64,000 nucleotides of DNA, taken from the NCBI RefSeq assembly GCF_016427555.1, contig NZ_JAELVS010000008.1, positions 1-64,000 on the forward strand. Direction: 5' to 3'. This DNA is from Marinobacter litoralis. Lineage in GTDB: Bacteria; Pseudomonadota; Gammaproteobacteria; Pseudomonadales; Oleiphilaceae. Made by a program: the position numbers and the translations under genes. Of the stretch, positions 53,540-63,162 are shown piece after piece. The notes under the pieces were generated by a model. It was not told where the DNA came from, made no database searches, and worked only from the letters and a program-made list of their open reading frames with translations. Position 1 is the stretch's first letter; every line of letters starts with the position of its first letter.

Positions 53540-54553
53540 ATGAAGTTTCGCGTTGATACGTTCACCCTGCTTCTTTTAGGTGCAATTGTTTTAGCGTCTT
53601 TTCTACCGGTGACCGGCAACGCAGCCGATGCGCTTACCACTCTGGGTACCTGGGCGGTGGCGTTGCTGTTTTTTTTGCATGGCGCAGCGTTATCCCGCCA
53701 ACAGATCATCGATGGCGCAACCCATTGGCGCCTGCATATTCTGATTACCGCGTTGACCTTCGTTTTCTTCCCCCTGGTGGTTTTGCCCATTAATGGCCTG
53801 AGTAACATCGTACCGGAATGGATGCCAAAAGATCTTGGCTTGGGGTTCCTTTATCTTGGGGTATTGCCCTCTGCGGTCTCCTCTTCTATTGCGTATACGG
53901 CGATGGCTAAAGGTAACGTCCCGGCCGCTATTTGCAGCGCAGCGGCATCTAATGTGTTCGGCATGATGCTGACGCCCTTTCTGCTGCTTTTATTGGTGTC
54001 TACCTCTGGGGATGGCAATTTCTCAATCGCGGAGGCTCTGAAAGACATTGTGCTCCAGCTTTTGTTGCCGTTCGCAGTGGGCCATGCCATGCGGCCTTGG
54101 TTGGGCGGATTTCTTGGGCGGAATGAGTCTCTTATGTCCCGATACGATCAATGCGTTATCTGGATTATCGTGTACTCTGCCTTTTCTCATTCCGTGGTTA
54201 GCGGCCTGTGGCAGAATCTTCCGGTGCAAGCCATCGTGTTGGCAATTATATTGTGCTTCGCGCTGCTGGGCTTGTTCATGCTGGCGGCGACGTTGATGGT
54301 AAGGAAGTTTGGTTTCAGTCTTGAAGACGAAGCCGCAGTGGTGTTCTGCGGCTCCAAGAAAAGTTTGGCGTCTGGCTTGCCGATGGCCAAGGTGCTGTTC
54401 TCGGGGCACCCTGGGTTCGGGATGATCGTGTTGCCGATCATGTGCTACAACCAGATTCAGGTAATCGTAGGCGCCATTTTGGCACAGAAGTACCGGGAAA
54501 AGATTGAGCAGGCCTCAGCCGCCAACGCCCATGCCGCCGAAAATCATGGTTAG
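53540..54553 (+). CDS. SBF-like (bile acid:Na+ symporter family) transporter
   Basis: 337-residue inner-membrane protein with nine or ten helices, matching the YfeH/SBF-like group: RVDTFTLLLLGAIVLASFLP, LFFLHGAALSRQQIIDGATH, GVLPSAVSSSIAYTAMAKGN and the conserved KKSLASGLPMAKVLF. ATG 53540 is preferred over TTG 53534. Its 3' end overlaps the convergent J-domain-like gene by 39 bp. Confidence 0.88.
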   Translation: MKFRVDTFTLLLLGAIVLASFLPVTGNAADALTTLGTWAVALLFFLHGAALSRQQIIDGATHWRLHILITALTFVFFPLVVLPINGLSNIVPEWMPKDLGLGFLYLGVLPSAVSSSIAYTAMAKGNVPAAICSAAASNVFGMMLTPFLLLLLVSTSGDGNFSIAEALKDIVLQLLLPFAVGHAMRPWLGGFLGRNESLMSRYDQCVIWIIVYSAFSHSVVSGLWQNLPVQAIVLAIILCFALLGLFMLAATLMVRKFGFSLEDEAAVVFCGSKKSLASGLPMAKVLFSGHPGFGMIVLPIMCYNQIQVIVGAILAQKYREKIEQASAANAHAAENHG

Positions 54554-55144
54554 GATTACTAATCCGATAATCCAGCCTATTACCGCTGGCCAGAAATTGG
54601 CCGTCTGGGAGAGAGGTTCAACGTCATTCTGTGGGTCGTTTTCTTCGGATTCCTGCGACTGTTGAGCCTGCTCCTGCTCGATAATCGCCTCCTGTACGCT
54701 GAACCACTCAAACCATTCGCCCAAAAAACGGGCCACAGGCTGCGGCAACGAACCGTTCTCTGCCATTGGGCGAATCCACGGTTCCAGTTGTTGCCCGATT
54801 TCGCGGCGCAGGGGCAATTGATCGGCTGGCGGCTCGCACAGAATGGCTTTCCAGATTCCGGCATCCTGCTGGCGGCCTGAATCGTTCATCAGCGCTTTAA
54901 TCTGGATAACAACCTCCCGGACTACTTGCGCCTGATGAGCATCCAGTTGGCTGATCTCTTCAGCACGGGGCTCGGGTGACGAAACCGGCTTTGCCACGGC
55001 TTCCTCCCCCGCTGCCTCGCGAAAGGCGTCGTCCAATTTGCGAGCTTCTTCAGCGGACGCAAACTTCATCTGGCGTTCATAAGCCTGACGAATCGCTTCG
55101 CGGTCACCCGTCGGCTCAATACCCAGAATCTCCCAGCAGCTCAT
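54515..55144 (-). CDS. J-domain-like membrane protein lacking HPD
   Basis: 209 residues. The N-terminus (CWEILGIEPTGDREAIRQAY, ERQMKFASAEEARKLDDAFR) has the helix pattern of a J-domain, but the HPD motif needed to stimulate DnaK is absent. A mid-region of acidic helices follows, and a C-terminal membrane helix (FWPAVIGWIIGLVILTMIFG). It may be a degenerate co-chaperone or scaffold. ATG 55144 has TGGAG upstream; the frame extends to 55192. It overlaps the convergent transporter gene by 39 bp. Confidence 0.65.
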   Translation of the reverse strand: MSCWEILGIEPTGDREAIRQAYERQMKFASAEEARKLDDAFREAAGEEAVAKPVSSPEPRAEEISQLDAHQAQVVREVVIQIKALMNDSGRQQDAGIWKAILCEPPADQLPLRREIGQQLEPWIRPMAENGSLPQPVARFLGEWFEWFSVQEAIIEQEQAQQSQESEENDPQNDVEPLSQTANFWPAVIGWIIGLVILTMIFGGMGVGG

Positions 55145-55269
55145 ACGGTAATCACTCCAAATATGTCGTCTCTGTAAACTTTCTAGAGACAAATGGTTTT
55201 GGTTCTCCTAGGATTAGAGAACAAATGCAACTAAAACTATGCTGAAACGCCAATTATAGAACGACTCCG

Positions 55270-57492
55270 ATGCCTGATACGAATTGCATGTTCTATCCCC
55301 CAAGACTGGCGACAAGGCAAACGCGTCTCGTCGTTATCGGTGGACTGTTGAGCACCTTGGGCCTGATAACCACGTTTTCGGCAAACGCAGCAGATGCAGA
55401 ACCGGCCTTCGACCGGGCACTGTTTGCCTATGACAGCGATATTCCAGAAGTATTGACGACAACAAGGTTAAGGCAGCCTAAAACCCGGGTACCCGGCAGT
55501 ACAACCGTGATCACCGGCGACCAGATCCGTGATCTGGGGATCGTTAATTTGTACGAAGTGTTTCGCCTGGTACCGGGTATGGTTGTTAATTTCGTGGGTA
55601 GCCACCAACCTGTTGTAACCTACCACGGAACGGTGCATTACGAGCAGCGGCGTATGCAGGTTCTGGTAGATGGGCGAACGGCACACCGTGCCACGCTGTC
55701 GGATATGGACTGGGAAACCATGCCGGTTCCTCTGGAGCTTATCGAACGTATCGAAGTAGCTCGAGGCCCTAATTCAGCGGCCTATGGCATCAATGCGTTT
55801 CTTGGCACAATCAATATCATCACCCGTGATCCAGAAGATACGGCGGGCACTGAGCTGAGCTTCAGCCACGGTAGCCGGGATCATCTTAGAGCGTTCGGCT
55901 CGGTTGGCGGCGCAGGCCGGGATCTGGACTGGCGTCTGTCCTACGAAAAACGGAAGTTTGGCGGCTTTGACTACCAGATCAAGGGCGGCGAAGAGGCTCC
56001 CTTCAATGATGGCCATAATATTAATTTCTTTTCCTACGATGGGCGCTTTAAATTAAACCCCGATCTTAATATCGAGTTGATGACTGGGGTCATCGATGGG
56101 GTCAAAAACCAGGATCGCGGGAAAAGCGGAGTCCTGGAGCCGGTAGACCACCCCGACATTGATGTTCGTGACTATTACATCAAGTCACAACTTAACTACA
56201 GCACTTCCGAACACCATTTTTTCCATTTTCTCGTAAGCGTCTCCAATTTCAAACGCCAGGAACGGTATGGGGTTGAGCTCGGCGGAGCCGCCGCTGACTG
56301 TCTCCGCAACACTGGCGGCCCAACCTTATACGAAGAAGACGCCAGTGGCGATGCGCCGTGTCAGGCACGGACTGAAGGCGAGACGCTTTTGGAGGCTCAG
56401 ATTAACGGCGATTACGAAGACACCCGTTTAGAGGTGGAGTTTCAGGATACGCTGCTGTTTACCGATAATCTCAAACTGGTATCCGGTGCTGGGTTTCGAA
56501 AAGACACGTTGCGCTCCGAAACCTATTTCAACGGCCGGGTACACGATTATAAGTCCCGTTTTTTCGGCAATTTAGAGTACACGCCTTGGTCTTGGCTGAC
56601 CCTGAACGCCGGCGGAAACTGGGAGCGCTCGAGTACCACCGACGAAGATTACTTCTCCCCTCGTTTGGCGACGAATTTTATTATCAATCAGCACCATGCA
56701 CTTAGATTCGTGTATTCGGAGGCGGTGCGCACACCGGACAGTTTTGAGCAAAACCCCCGGACGGGTTTTACGCTGACGAATGTAAGGCCCGCCCAGTATG
56801 CTGACCTTGAAGGCAGGCGGATCACCATCGAAGATGCTGCCCACAGCCCCTTCCAATTAACCCTGGGCGAAGAACTTGAAGAAGAGCGTATTACCTCACA
56901 TGAAATCAGTTACTTTGGTCAGTTCCCCCTTGAAACCGCCATCCTGTCTGTCGAAGTTCGTGGCTTTAAGGATGAAATGCGGGACATGGTGAGCGGTGTC
57001 ATACAGCTTGTTAACTGGACGCTAGGGAACAACGTAGCCGTCGATCAGAAGGGCTTTGAAGTTGAAACGACCCTCGAATTCCCGGGCACAGCGTTACGCG
57101 CCAGCTATGGCTACCTTGACCAGGACACGCGATATACAGGACCCCCTATTCTTGACGAATCCGGCAACGTGGATACGCGCGAACAAGACTACCAAGCGGG
57201 GCTTTTAACCCGTATGTCGGTAAGGCACTCTGGCAGCCTGAGCGTTATCCAGGAACTGCCTTCTGAGTTTAAAGTTTCGTCCGCGTTCTATTGGGCAGAT
57301 GAATTCCTCAGAACCAACAATCAGTTTGAGCGGCTCGACCTTCGGTTGGCTAAAAGCTTTCTCCAACCGAACTACACGGCTGAAGTTGCATTCACCGTGC
57401 AACACTATCTGAACCGTGAGCATGAGCTGAGTTCCGACAACAACATTGAGGATCACAACCAGTTCTTCATCGAAGCAGGTGTCAGGTTTTGA
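55270..57492 (+). CDS. TonB-dependent outer-membrane receptor
   Basis: 740 residues. Signal segment near 20-40, plug domain (about 60-180: TTVITGDQIRDLGIVNLYEV, IERIEVARGPNSAAYGINAF, LGTINIITRD) and a 22-strand barrel ending in FIEAGVRF with terminal Phe. It imports a ligand such as a siderophore, vitamin or metal complex; none is indicated. The frame overlaps the downstream TTG start by 4 bp, coupling it to the binding protein and kinase. Confidence 0.92.
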   Translation: MPDTNCMFYPPRLATRQTRLVVIGGLLSTLGLITTFSANAADAEPAFDRALFAYDSDIPEVLTTTRLRQPKTRVPGSTTVITGDQIRDLGIVNLYEVFRLVPGMVVNFVGSHQPVVTYHGTVHYEQRRMQVLVDGRTAHRATLSDMDWETMPVPLELIERIEVARGPNSAAYGINAFLGTINIITRDPEDTAGTELSFSHGSRDHLRAFGSVGGAGRDLDWRLSYEKRKFGGFDYQIKGGEEAPFNDGHNINFFSYDGRFKLNPDLNIELMTGVIDGVKNQDRGKSGVLEPVDHPDIDVRDYYIKSQLNYSTSEHHFFHFLVSVSNFKRQERYGVELGGAAADCLRNTGGPTLYEEDASGDAPCQARTEGETLLEAQINGDYEDTRLEVEFQDTLLFTDNLKLVSGAGFRKDTLRSETYFNGRVHDYKSRFFGNLEYTPWSWLTLNAGGNWERSSTTDEDYFSPRLATNFIINQHHALRFVYSEAVRTPDSFEQNPRTGFTLTNVRPAQYADLEGRRITIEDAAHSPFQLTLGEELEEERITSHEISYFGQFPLETAILSVEVRGFKDEMRDMVSGVIQLVNWTLGNNVAVDQKGFEVETTLEFPGTALRASYGYLDQDTRYTGPPILDESGNVDTREQDYQAGLLTRMSVRHSGSLSVIQELPSEFKVSSAFYWADEFLRTNNQFERLDLRLAKSFLQPNYTAEVAFTVQHYLNREHELSSDNNIEDHNQFFIEAGVRF

Positions 57493-58433
57493 AGCCAGGG
57501 AAGATCGGGTTTTTGTCGGTCGTGATGGTTGCTGTCTTCCTGATCTGGCCGATGACCACGCTCGCCCAATCAAAAAGCGAAACCGCTCAAACTGTCTACT
57601 TTGTCAGCTCCGGAAATCTCACATTAGACAAATATTTCACTGACCTGGTTAGCGAGAATTTAGGCCCGGAATTCAAACTCAAGCCGCTACCCAAACGTCT
57701 TCCTCCGGCAAAAAGAAATCATCCGATTATTACCATGGGACCGAAGGCTTTCGAACGCACCTATCGCAACACCCCGGATGCAGTGGTCGTCGGCACTTTT
57801 GTTGACCGGGAGTTCATGGACAAATACGCCACTGAACAAAACCCCCACATCAGCGCCATTTATTACGACGTTCCTTTGTTGCGACAAGCACTGACCGGCA
57901 AAGTCATCCTGCCTCAGGCTGATAAAGTAGCGATATTAGCGAGCTATGTGAATCGCGATTCTTACGACGAACTCATCGAGCAATTACCTGCCTACGGGCT
58001 CGAAGGCAAGGTCTTTGTCGTTACCGATAAAGACCAGCTGATTCCAACCGTCATCAGGGCGCTCAGTTATGGCGATTTCATTCTGGGAACCTCCGACCAT
58101 GACATATACCACCCACGAAATATCAAACACATTCTTCTTACCGCTTATCGCCGTAACAAAATTTTAATCGGGCCCAGCCAGGCTTTCGTTAAAGCCGGAG
58201 CCATTGCATCCAGCTACGCGCCATTCAGTTCCATAGCCGAGAAGACGGCGCAATACATTCTTTATTATCGTGAGAACGCAAACTTTCCCGCCGCTGCCTA
58301 CCCGGATAGCTATAAGGTAGACCTGAACGAGCAAGTAGCTCGCTCGCTTAATATCCCGCTGCCGGAACGCCCTCACGTTTCAGAAGCAGTAAATGAGTTG
58401 CTGAAGAACAACTCTCGGGGATCAATCCAATGA
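57489..58433 (+). CDS. Periplasmic ABC-type binding protein next to a kinase
   Basis: 314 residues. Basic N-terminus and signal (KPGKIGFLSVVMVAVFLIWP, cleavage after TLAQ). The fold resembles ABC substrate-binding proteins of the PF04392 type (VAILASYVNRDSYDELIEQL; PSQAFVKAGAIASSYAPFSS; TAQYILYYRENANFPAAAYP). It has no permease or ATPase partner here. Start is a TTG inside the TonB receptor stop; ATG 57525 would cut the signal sequence short. The stop overlaps the kinase start (ATGA), so receptor, binding protein and kinase form one coupled set, likely a sensory import route. Confidence 0.78.
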   Translation: MKPGKIGFLSVVMVAVFLIWPMTTLAQSKSETAQTVYFVSSGNLTLDKYFTDLVSENLGPEFKLKPLPKRLPPAKRNHPIITMGPKAFERTYRNTPDAVVVGTFVDREFMDKYATEQNPHISAIYYDVPLLRQALTGKVILPQADKVAILASYVNRDSYDELIEQLPAYGLEGKVFVVTDKDQLIPTVIRALSYGDFILGTSDHDIYHPRNIKHILLTAYRRNKILIGPSQAFVKAGAIASSYAPFSSIAEKTAQYILYYRENANFPAAAYPDSYKVDLNEQVARSLNIPLPERPHVSEAVNELLKNNSRGSIQ

Positions 58434-59926
58434 CTGACCGACAACGGACGGGCTCCCAATCCACGCTTTCTCGTCGCCTATTGCTACTGGGCGTTCTGCC
58501 CGCAGTCCTCATGTTTGCGGTTCTTGTTTTCTATTTCACCTCGGTTCGGCTTGATGATGCTCGCGATAATATGGCGCGTAGTAGTCAGGTTCTGGCCGAT
58601 AACCTGGCGCCAATACTTGAATACGCCATTGTTTCCGGTAACGACGTTGCGCTTCGGCAAATACTCGACAACGCGTTGCAGCATAGCGACGCCAACTGGA
58701 TCAGGGTATTAGACGTGGTTGATAAAGAAATTGGCTACGCTGGAAAGGAGGAACGGCCGTCTGATTTCACTGCTTCAAGGTTTACGGTTTACGAAGCCGA
58801 GGTGTTTCAGGAGCCTTTGTCATTTAGCGAAGGGGACGGTAGCGCATGGTTCAGATCCGGCTGGGAATCAGGAACGGGCATCCTGCGTGTAGGTACGGTT
58901 CAGGTGGGCGTCAAAGCAGAAGTACTGGAGCGGCAACTTCGTGAAATTTGGTGGTCATCAATGCTGGTGGGCGGTGGCATGTTGCTGCTCACCGTTGTGT
59001 TGGTACACCTGTATCTCGGTAATCTGCTCAGGCCCATGCATAAACTCGGACACCGTGTCGGAAAATTGATTGAAGGTAATTATCAGGTGGAGCCGGTTTC
59101 AAGCAAAGGCTCTGTGAAGGAAATCGTCAACCTTCAGAATCAGCTCAATCAGTTGGCCGAGCATCTGGAGCATCTGAGGACGACGCGTGATGAGATGCTT
59201 GCAGCATCCGAATCCGAACGCAGCAGTGCAGAGCATGCCAGCCGGGTTAAATCCGAGTTTCTGACCACCATGAGCCATGAACTTAACACGCCCTTGAAAG
59301 GCGTCATCGGGTTGATGAGTCACATCGAGAATGAACCACTAACGCCTGCCCAGGCCGATAAGGTAAACACGGCTAAAAAATCCGTTGAGGATTTATTAAC
59401 GGTTATTTCCGACATGCTGGATTATGCCCATCTTGACAGTGGCACGCTGGCGGTCGATTCCAAACCGTTTGATCTCCGGCAACTGCTATCCAATTGCGTC
59501 GCATCATACCGTTTCGCCGCCGAGCAACAGGAATTATCACTGGAGCTTATCTGTTTAGGGGATTGGCCCGAGGCGCCCGTCGTCATTGGCGATGCGCCGA
59601 GGGTTCGGCAGGTGTTGAGCGGATTGCTCGATAACTCTCTTGAACTCACCACAAACGGTTTTATAACGGTCCTCGCAACCTGGGTAACGGTCAACGCCGG
59701 CCATGCAACGTTAAGTTGCACGGTACGGGATTCCAGTTCGAGCATGGGGGACGCGGGTAATCTGCACAATCCCCTCACCCACTCCAGATACGGCGGACCA
59801 GGAATCAACTTGTCCCTGGTCCAGAGGCTAATCGAGTTAATGGGCGGACATGTCCACATTGAGCTGGACCTAGGCCAGGGCAACTCGTTTCGGTTCGAGA
59901 TTCCTTTCGATCTGCCAGTTAACTGA
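58430..59926 (+). CDS. Sensor histidine kinase with degenerate ATP-lid motif
   Basis: 498 residues. Helix near 20-42, a periplasmic domain of about 140 residues, second helix near 182-205, HAMP-like linker and coiled coil, HisKA with [18 protein letters not shown] (His near 282; family usually SHELRTPLN), then HATPase. The N box reads LLDNSLELT and the G1 motif, normally D-x-G-x-G, reads DSSSSMGD, so ATP binding may be impaired; the G2 motif is also altered ([16 protein letters not shown] instead of GTGLGL). It may act as a phosphatase or ligand-coupled partner. No response regulator is adjacent. Its end overlaps gor by 8 bp. Confidence 0.88.
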   Translation: MTDRQRTGSQSTLSRRLLLLGVLPAVLMFAVLVFYFTSVRLDDARDNMARSSQVLADNLAPILEYAIVSGNDVALRQILDNALQHSDANWIRVLDVVDKEIGYAGKEERPSDFTASRFTVYEAEVFQEPLSFSEGDGSAWFRSGWESGTGILRVGTVQVGVKAEVLERQLREIWWSSMLVGGGMLLLTVVLVHLYLGNLLRPMHKLGHRVGKLIEGNYQVEPVSSKGSVKEIVNLQNQLNQLAEHLEHLRTTRDEMLAASESERSSAEHASRVKSEFLTTMSHELNTPLKGVIGLMSHIENEPLTPAQADKVNTAKKSVEDLLTVISDMLDYAHLDSGTLAVDSKPFDLRQLLSNCVASYRFAAEQQELSLELICLGDWPEAPVVIGDAPRVRQVLSGLLDNSLELTTNGFITVLATWVTVNAGHATLSCTVRDSSSSMGDAGNLHNPLTHSRYGGPGINLSLVQRLIELMGGHVHIELDLGQGNSFRFEIPFDLPVN

Positions 59927-61280
59927 CAGGCTGGCGCATGGTGACGAACTCTTCTGCAGAGGTCGGGTGAATGCCCAGCGTAGCGTCAAACTGTGCTTTT
60001 GTTGCCCCCGCTTTGATGGCAACACCCAAACCTTGGGTAATTTCCCCTGCGTCTGCTCCCACCATATGCGCGCCCAGAACTTTGTCGGTCTGATCATCCA
60101 CAACGAGTTTCATCAGGCACCGTTCGTCCCGGCCGCTCAAGGTATATTTCATCGGGCGGAAGTCTGACCGGTAAATTCGCAACCGGTAACCGGCTTCAAC
60201 CGCTTCCTGCTCGGTCAGGCCCACTGTCCCGATATTGGGTTGACAGAACACGGCTGTCGGAATGGCGCTGTAATCCATGTCACCCTTGCCATCGCCAAAC
60301 AGGCGCCGGCTGAGCACCATGGCCTGCGCCAACGCAACTGGCGTAAGTTGAGGCGTGCCAATCACATCGCCAAGTGCAGAAATAGACGGAACACAGGTGC
60401 GGAAATGGTCGTCAACAACAATATTTCCGTACTTGTTCAGCTCGACTCCGACCTTTTCTAGCCCCAAGCCGTCAACAAGAGCACGGCGACCGGTTGCGGC
60501 CATAACGAGGCCCGTCTCAAGGCTGCTGCCATCGCTCAAATTCACTTTGTAGAGTGCATCATGCGGCTCGACAGAATCGATGGTCACGTTGAAGCGCAAG
60601 TCTATCCCTTTTTTGCGCATTTCCTGCTCGGTGAATCGACGAATATCGTCGTCAAAGCCCCGCAGAAACAAATCCCCGCGATACAGCAAGGTGGTTTCCA
60701 CGCCAAGCCCCGCCAGAATGCCCGCAAATTCAACGGCTATGTAACCGCCACCCCATACCACGGCGTGACGCGGCAATTGCGGGAGGTAAAACATTTCATT
60801 TGAGGTTAGCAAGTGTTCTTTTCCCGGAATGTCCGGTATGACCGGCCAGCTCCCTGTCGCAACAGTGATGTGCTTGCTGGTGTATTGCTTATCGCCTACT
60901 GCAACCGTTTCGGGATCCACAATGCTCGCCGTGCCTTCGATGATCGTGACACCGGCATTTTCCAGCATCCGACCGTAGATGCCGTTAAGGCGCTCAATCT
61001 CGGCGTTTTTATTGGCAACCAATGTCGGCCAGTCAAAACTCACGTCCTCGGATGGGATATTCCAGCCGTAACCTTGTGCGTCATCCAATTCATCCCTTAC
61101 GTGGGCACCGTAAACAAACAGCTTTTTAGGCACGCAACCGACGTTTACGCAGGTTCCACCCAGATACCGGGACTCAACAACAGCAACCCTGGCTCCCTTT
61201 TGAGCAGACATTCTGGCAAGGCGGACGCCACCAGAACCGGCACCAATAATAATCAGGTCAAAATCGTGGGAACTAGACAC
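59919..61280 (-). CDS. gor: Glutathione-disulfide reductase
   Basis: 453-residue FAD/NADPH enzyme. FAD fold [20 protein letters not shown], redox-active disulfide [18 protein letters not shown] domain [18 protein letters not shown] and C-terminal dimer interface with catalytic His-Glu in [15 protein letters not shown] start at 61280 follows AGGAG with 5-bp spacing; the frame is open to 61307. Transcribed leftward 35 bp after gspM, probably as a separate unit. Confidence 0.95.
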   Translation of the reverse strand: MSSSHDFDLIIIGAGSGGVRLARMSAQKGARVAVVESRYLGGTCVNVGCVPKKLFVYGAHVRDELDDAQGYGWNIPSEDVSFDWPTLVANKNAEIERLNGIYGRMLENAGVTIIEGTASIVDPETVAVGDKQYTSKHITVATGSWPVIPDIPGKEHLLTSNEMFYLPQLPRHAVVWGGGYIAVEFAGILAGLGVETTLLYRGDLFLRGFDDDIRRFTEQEMRKKGIDLRFNVTIDSVEPHDALYKVNLSDGSSLETGLVMAATGRRALVDGLGLEKVGVELNKYGNIVVDDHFRTCVPSISALGDVIGTPQLTPVALAQAMVLSRRLFGDGKGDMDYSAIPTAVFCQPNIGTVGLTEQEAVEAGYRLRIYRSDFRPMKYTLSGRDERCLMKLVVDDQTDKVLGAHMVGADAGEITQGLGVAIKAGATKAQFDATLGIHPTSAEEFVTMRQPVS

Positions 61281-61315
61281 TCTGTCTCCTGTAAATCGTG
61301 TAAACAACCAATTGA

Positions 61316-61849
61316 TCAGATGGCGAGAGTCAGCCGAACGGATACAATCCCGGGTTCGTTACCTCTGTCCATTGCGGCTTGATCGATCAGAACCCCATGC
61401 TCGGCGTGTAAACGCTCCAACCAGGCAGCAACATCGGCATAGGGTACATCCTCCATCCAAACCCGGATGGCGTTGCTACCAGACGGCTCAAAACGCTGAA
61501 GAGAGAGGCTCGCCTCGCCGGCGGACCGAGTTACCAATGCCATCAATGCCCTGCCATCTGCGGGCCGATCTGCCGCCCCGTTGGCTGAGCCACCCGAACC
61601 CGCATTGCCAAGCCGCTGAATGGTGCTTTCGTTAGCCTGCATCCACGCTAGCAGTTCACTGGCGTTCTCACGGTTGGCTTCGGCATTGTTGCGGTAATCG
61701 GAAACCGGACGCCAAATAGCAAAATACAGAACTGCAATCGCCAAGGCTATAAGCAGAGCTGTCAAAGCCTGACGGTCTCTTTGCGGTAATTGGTCGTATC
61801 GAGCAATCAGCTTTTCGATGGCGGGTTGATCTTTTAGGCGCTGAAACAT
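61316..61849 (-). CDS. gspM: Type II secretion protein GspM
   Basis: 177 residues. Cytoplasmic N-terminus, one membrane helix near 30-47 ([20 protein letters not shown]) and a periplasmic ferredoxin-like domain. It stabilises GspL in the inner-membrane platform. It starts 3 bp after gspL and ends 35 bp before gor; no gspN follows. Confidence 0.9.
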   Translation of the reverse strand: MFQRLKDQPAIEKLIARYDQLPQRDRQALTALLIALAIAVLYFAIWRPVSDYRNNAEANRENASELLAWMQANESTIQRLGNAGSGGSANGAADRPADGRALMALVTRSAGEASLSLQRFEPSGSNAIRVWMEDVPYADVAAWLERLHAEHGVLIDQAAMDRGNEPGIVSVRLTLAI

Positions 61850-61852
61850 GGG

Positions 61853-63160
61853 TTACCCTCCTGAAACCGTCAAACGACCACGAGCACCGCTCGATTCGTT
61901 AACGACAGAGCCAATCTGTGCCTGTAGGCCTTCATCAGCCAACCCATTGCGCAAGCGACTTAGGCGATCATAGCTGTCAGCCCGAACATCAACGACCAGC
62001 TCACCGCGATTGCGGTTGTAATTGATCGAATTGAACGTCACAGCTCCGGCACCGGCCAAGCGGCCGTATTGATCTCCGGTAAATTTCATCAGCGTGATAA
62101 AATCCACATAGGCACCTTGGGCCCCTGCGACACGTAACTGCCCTTCAATCACCCGGCGAACATTTCCGGCATGGGTCCGCCGGTCCGAGGGAAATGCCTG
62201 CCTGTATATCGCCATAGCCTGCGATTTCAGCTCATCCGCTTGCTGCTTGTGGTACATCCCCATTCCGATATCAAGGCCGAGCTGTATGACAAACCAAAGT
62301 GATGCAACGGCAATCAGGGGCTTCCAGGGTTTTAACGGGCTGGAACCGGAAATTTTGACGGAAAACGCCCCCTGGCACAGATTGACGGGATCGCAAAGAT
62401 GCTGATGGTGAGACCATGCGAGCAGTTCGATCACCGAAAACTCGAGAGGTTTCTGCTGAACGTTCACTCGGCCTGTTGTGCCCGCGAGTTCGTTTATCAG
62501 CGCTTGCTGGCGTTCTAACTCCGTTTCGAGGCCGTACAGCTGCACCGGGATTTCGGTAACCACCTCCTCCGATGAAGGGGCGGCCATGGTCATAGCATAC
62601 AGTGGCAGGTTATCGGCCTGCATTCTTAACCATTCGCCCCGCTGGCTTTGCATTAAAACAAAGTCGTCATCCAGACACATCATCCACCCTGACTCAGGCG
62701 CGGGTAAAAGCGCGGCGTCGGGGTAAATTGCTTCCAGCCGAACCTGTTCCCAACCCGAAAACAGCTTTTGCCATCGCTCCATTTGGCGGGTGTCTATCGC
62801 TGCCACGCGATAACCTTCATCTGACTGTTTCCCGAGCGCCAAATGAACCGTCTCGATGTCCTGTGCAATCTGCTCTTCGACCGCGAACGGGAGTGCTTGA
62901 TGAACGAAGCGACTTTGCTTGGCAGGAATGTCGGCGACGCAAAAGGCGGCTTCGTCGCCCGGTATCAAACCAATGAGCAAAACCTTATCCAGTGCGTTCT
63001 GCGCCAGTGTCTGTTCGATCACACTTTTGGGGTCGGCACTGCCCCGTGCTTGCGCGTCGCCACTGGCATCGTGCAACACCCAGCTGTATAGCTGGGCGTC
63101 CGGGCTCTGCTCCGGGTCAGCAAAGGGCGACAATGGCCGCACATAGAGACGATAAGACAT
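61853..63160 (-). CDS. gspL: Type II secretion protein GspL
   Basis: 435 residues. Cytoplasmic actin-like domain (about 1-240, with QSRFVHQALPFAVEEQIAQD, the GspL hallmark region), a membrane helix near 275-295 (PLIAVASLWFVIQLGLDIGM) and a periplasmic ferredoxin-like C-terminal domain. It recruits the GspE ATPase to the platform. It follows gspK by 2 bp. Confidence 0.93.
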   Translation of the reverse strand: MSYRLYVRPLSPFADPEQSPDAQLYSWVLHDASGDAQARGSADPKSVIEQTLAQNALDKVLLIGLIPGDEAAFCVADIPAKQSRFVHQALPFAVEEQIAQDIETVHLALGKQSDEGYRVAAIDTRQMERWQKLFSGWEQVRLEAIYPDAALLPAPESGWMMCLDDDFVLMQSQRGEWLRMQADNLPLYAMTMAAPSSEEVVTEIPVQLYGLETELERQQALINELAGTTGRVNVQQKPLEFSVIELLAWSHHQHLCDPVNLCQGAFSVKISGSSPLKPWKPLIAVASLWFVIQLGLDIGMGMYHKQQADELKSQAMAIYRQAFPSDRRTHAGNVRRVIEGQLRVAGAQGAYVDFITLMKFTGDQYGRLAGAGAVTFNSINYNRNRGELVVDVRADSYDRLSRLRNGLADEGLQAQIGSVVNESSGARGRLTVSGG

Positions 63161-63162
63161 GG

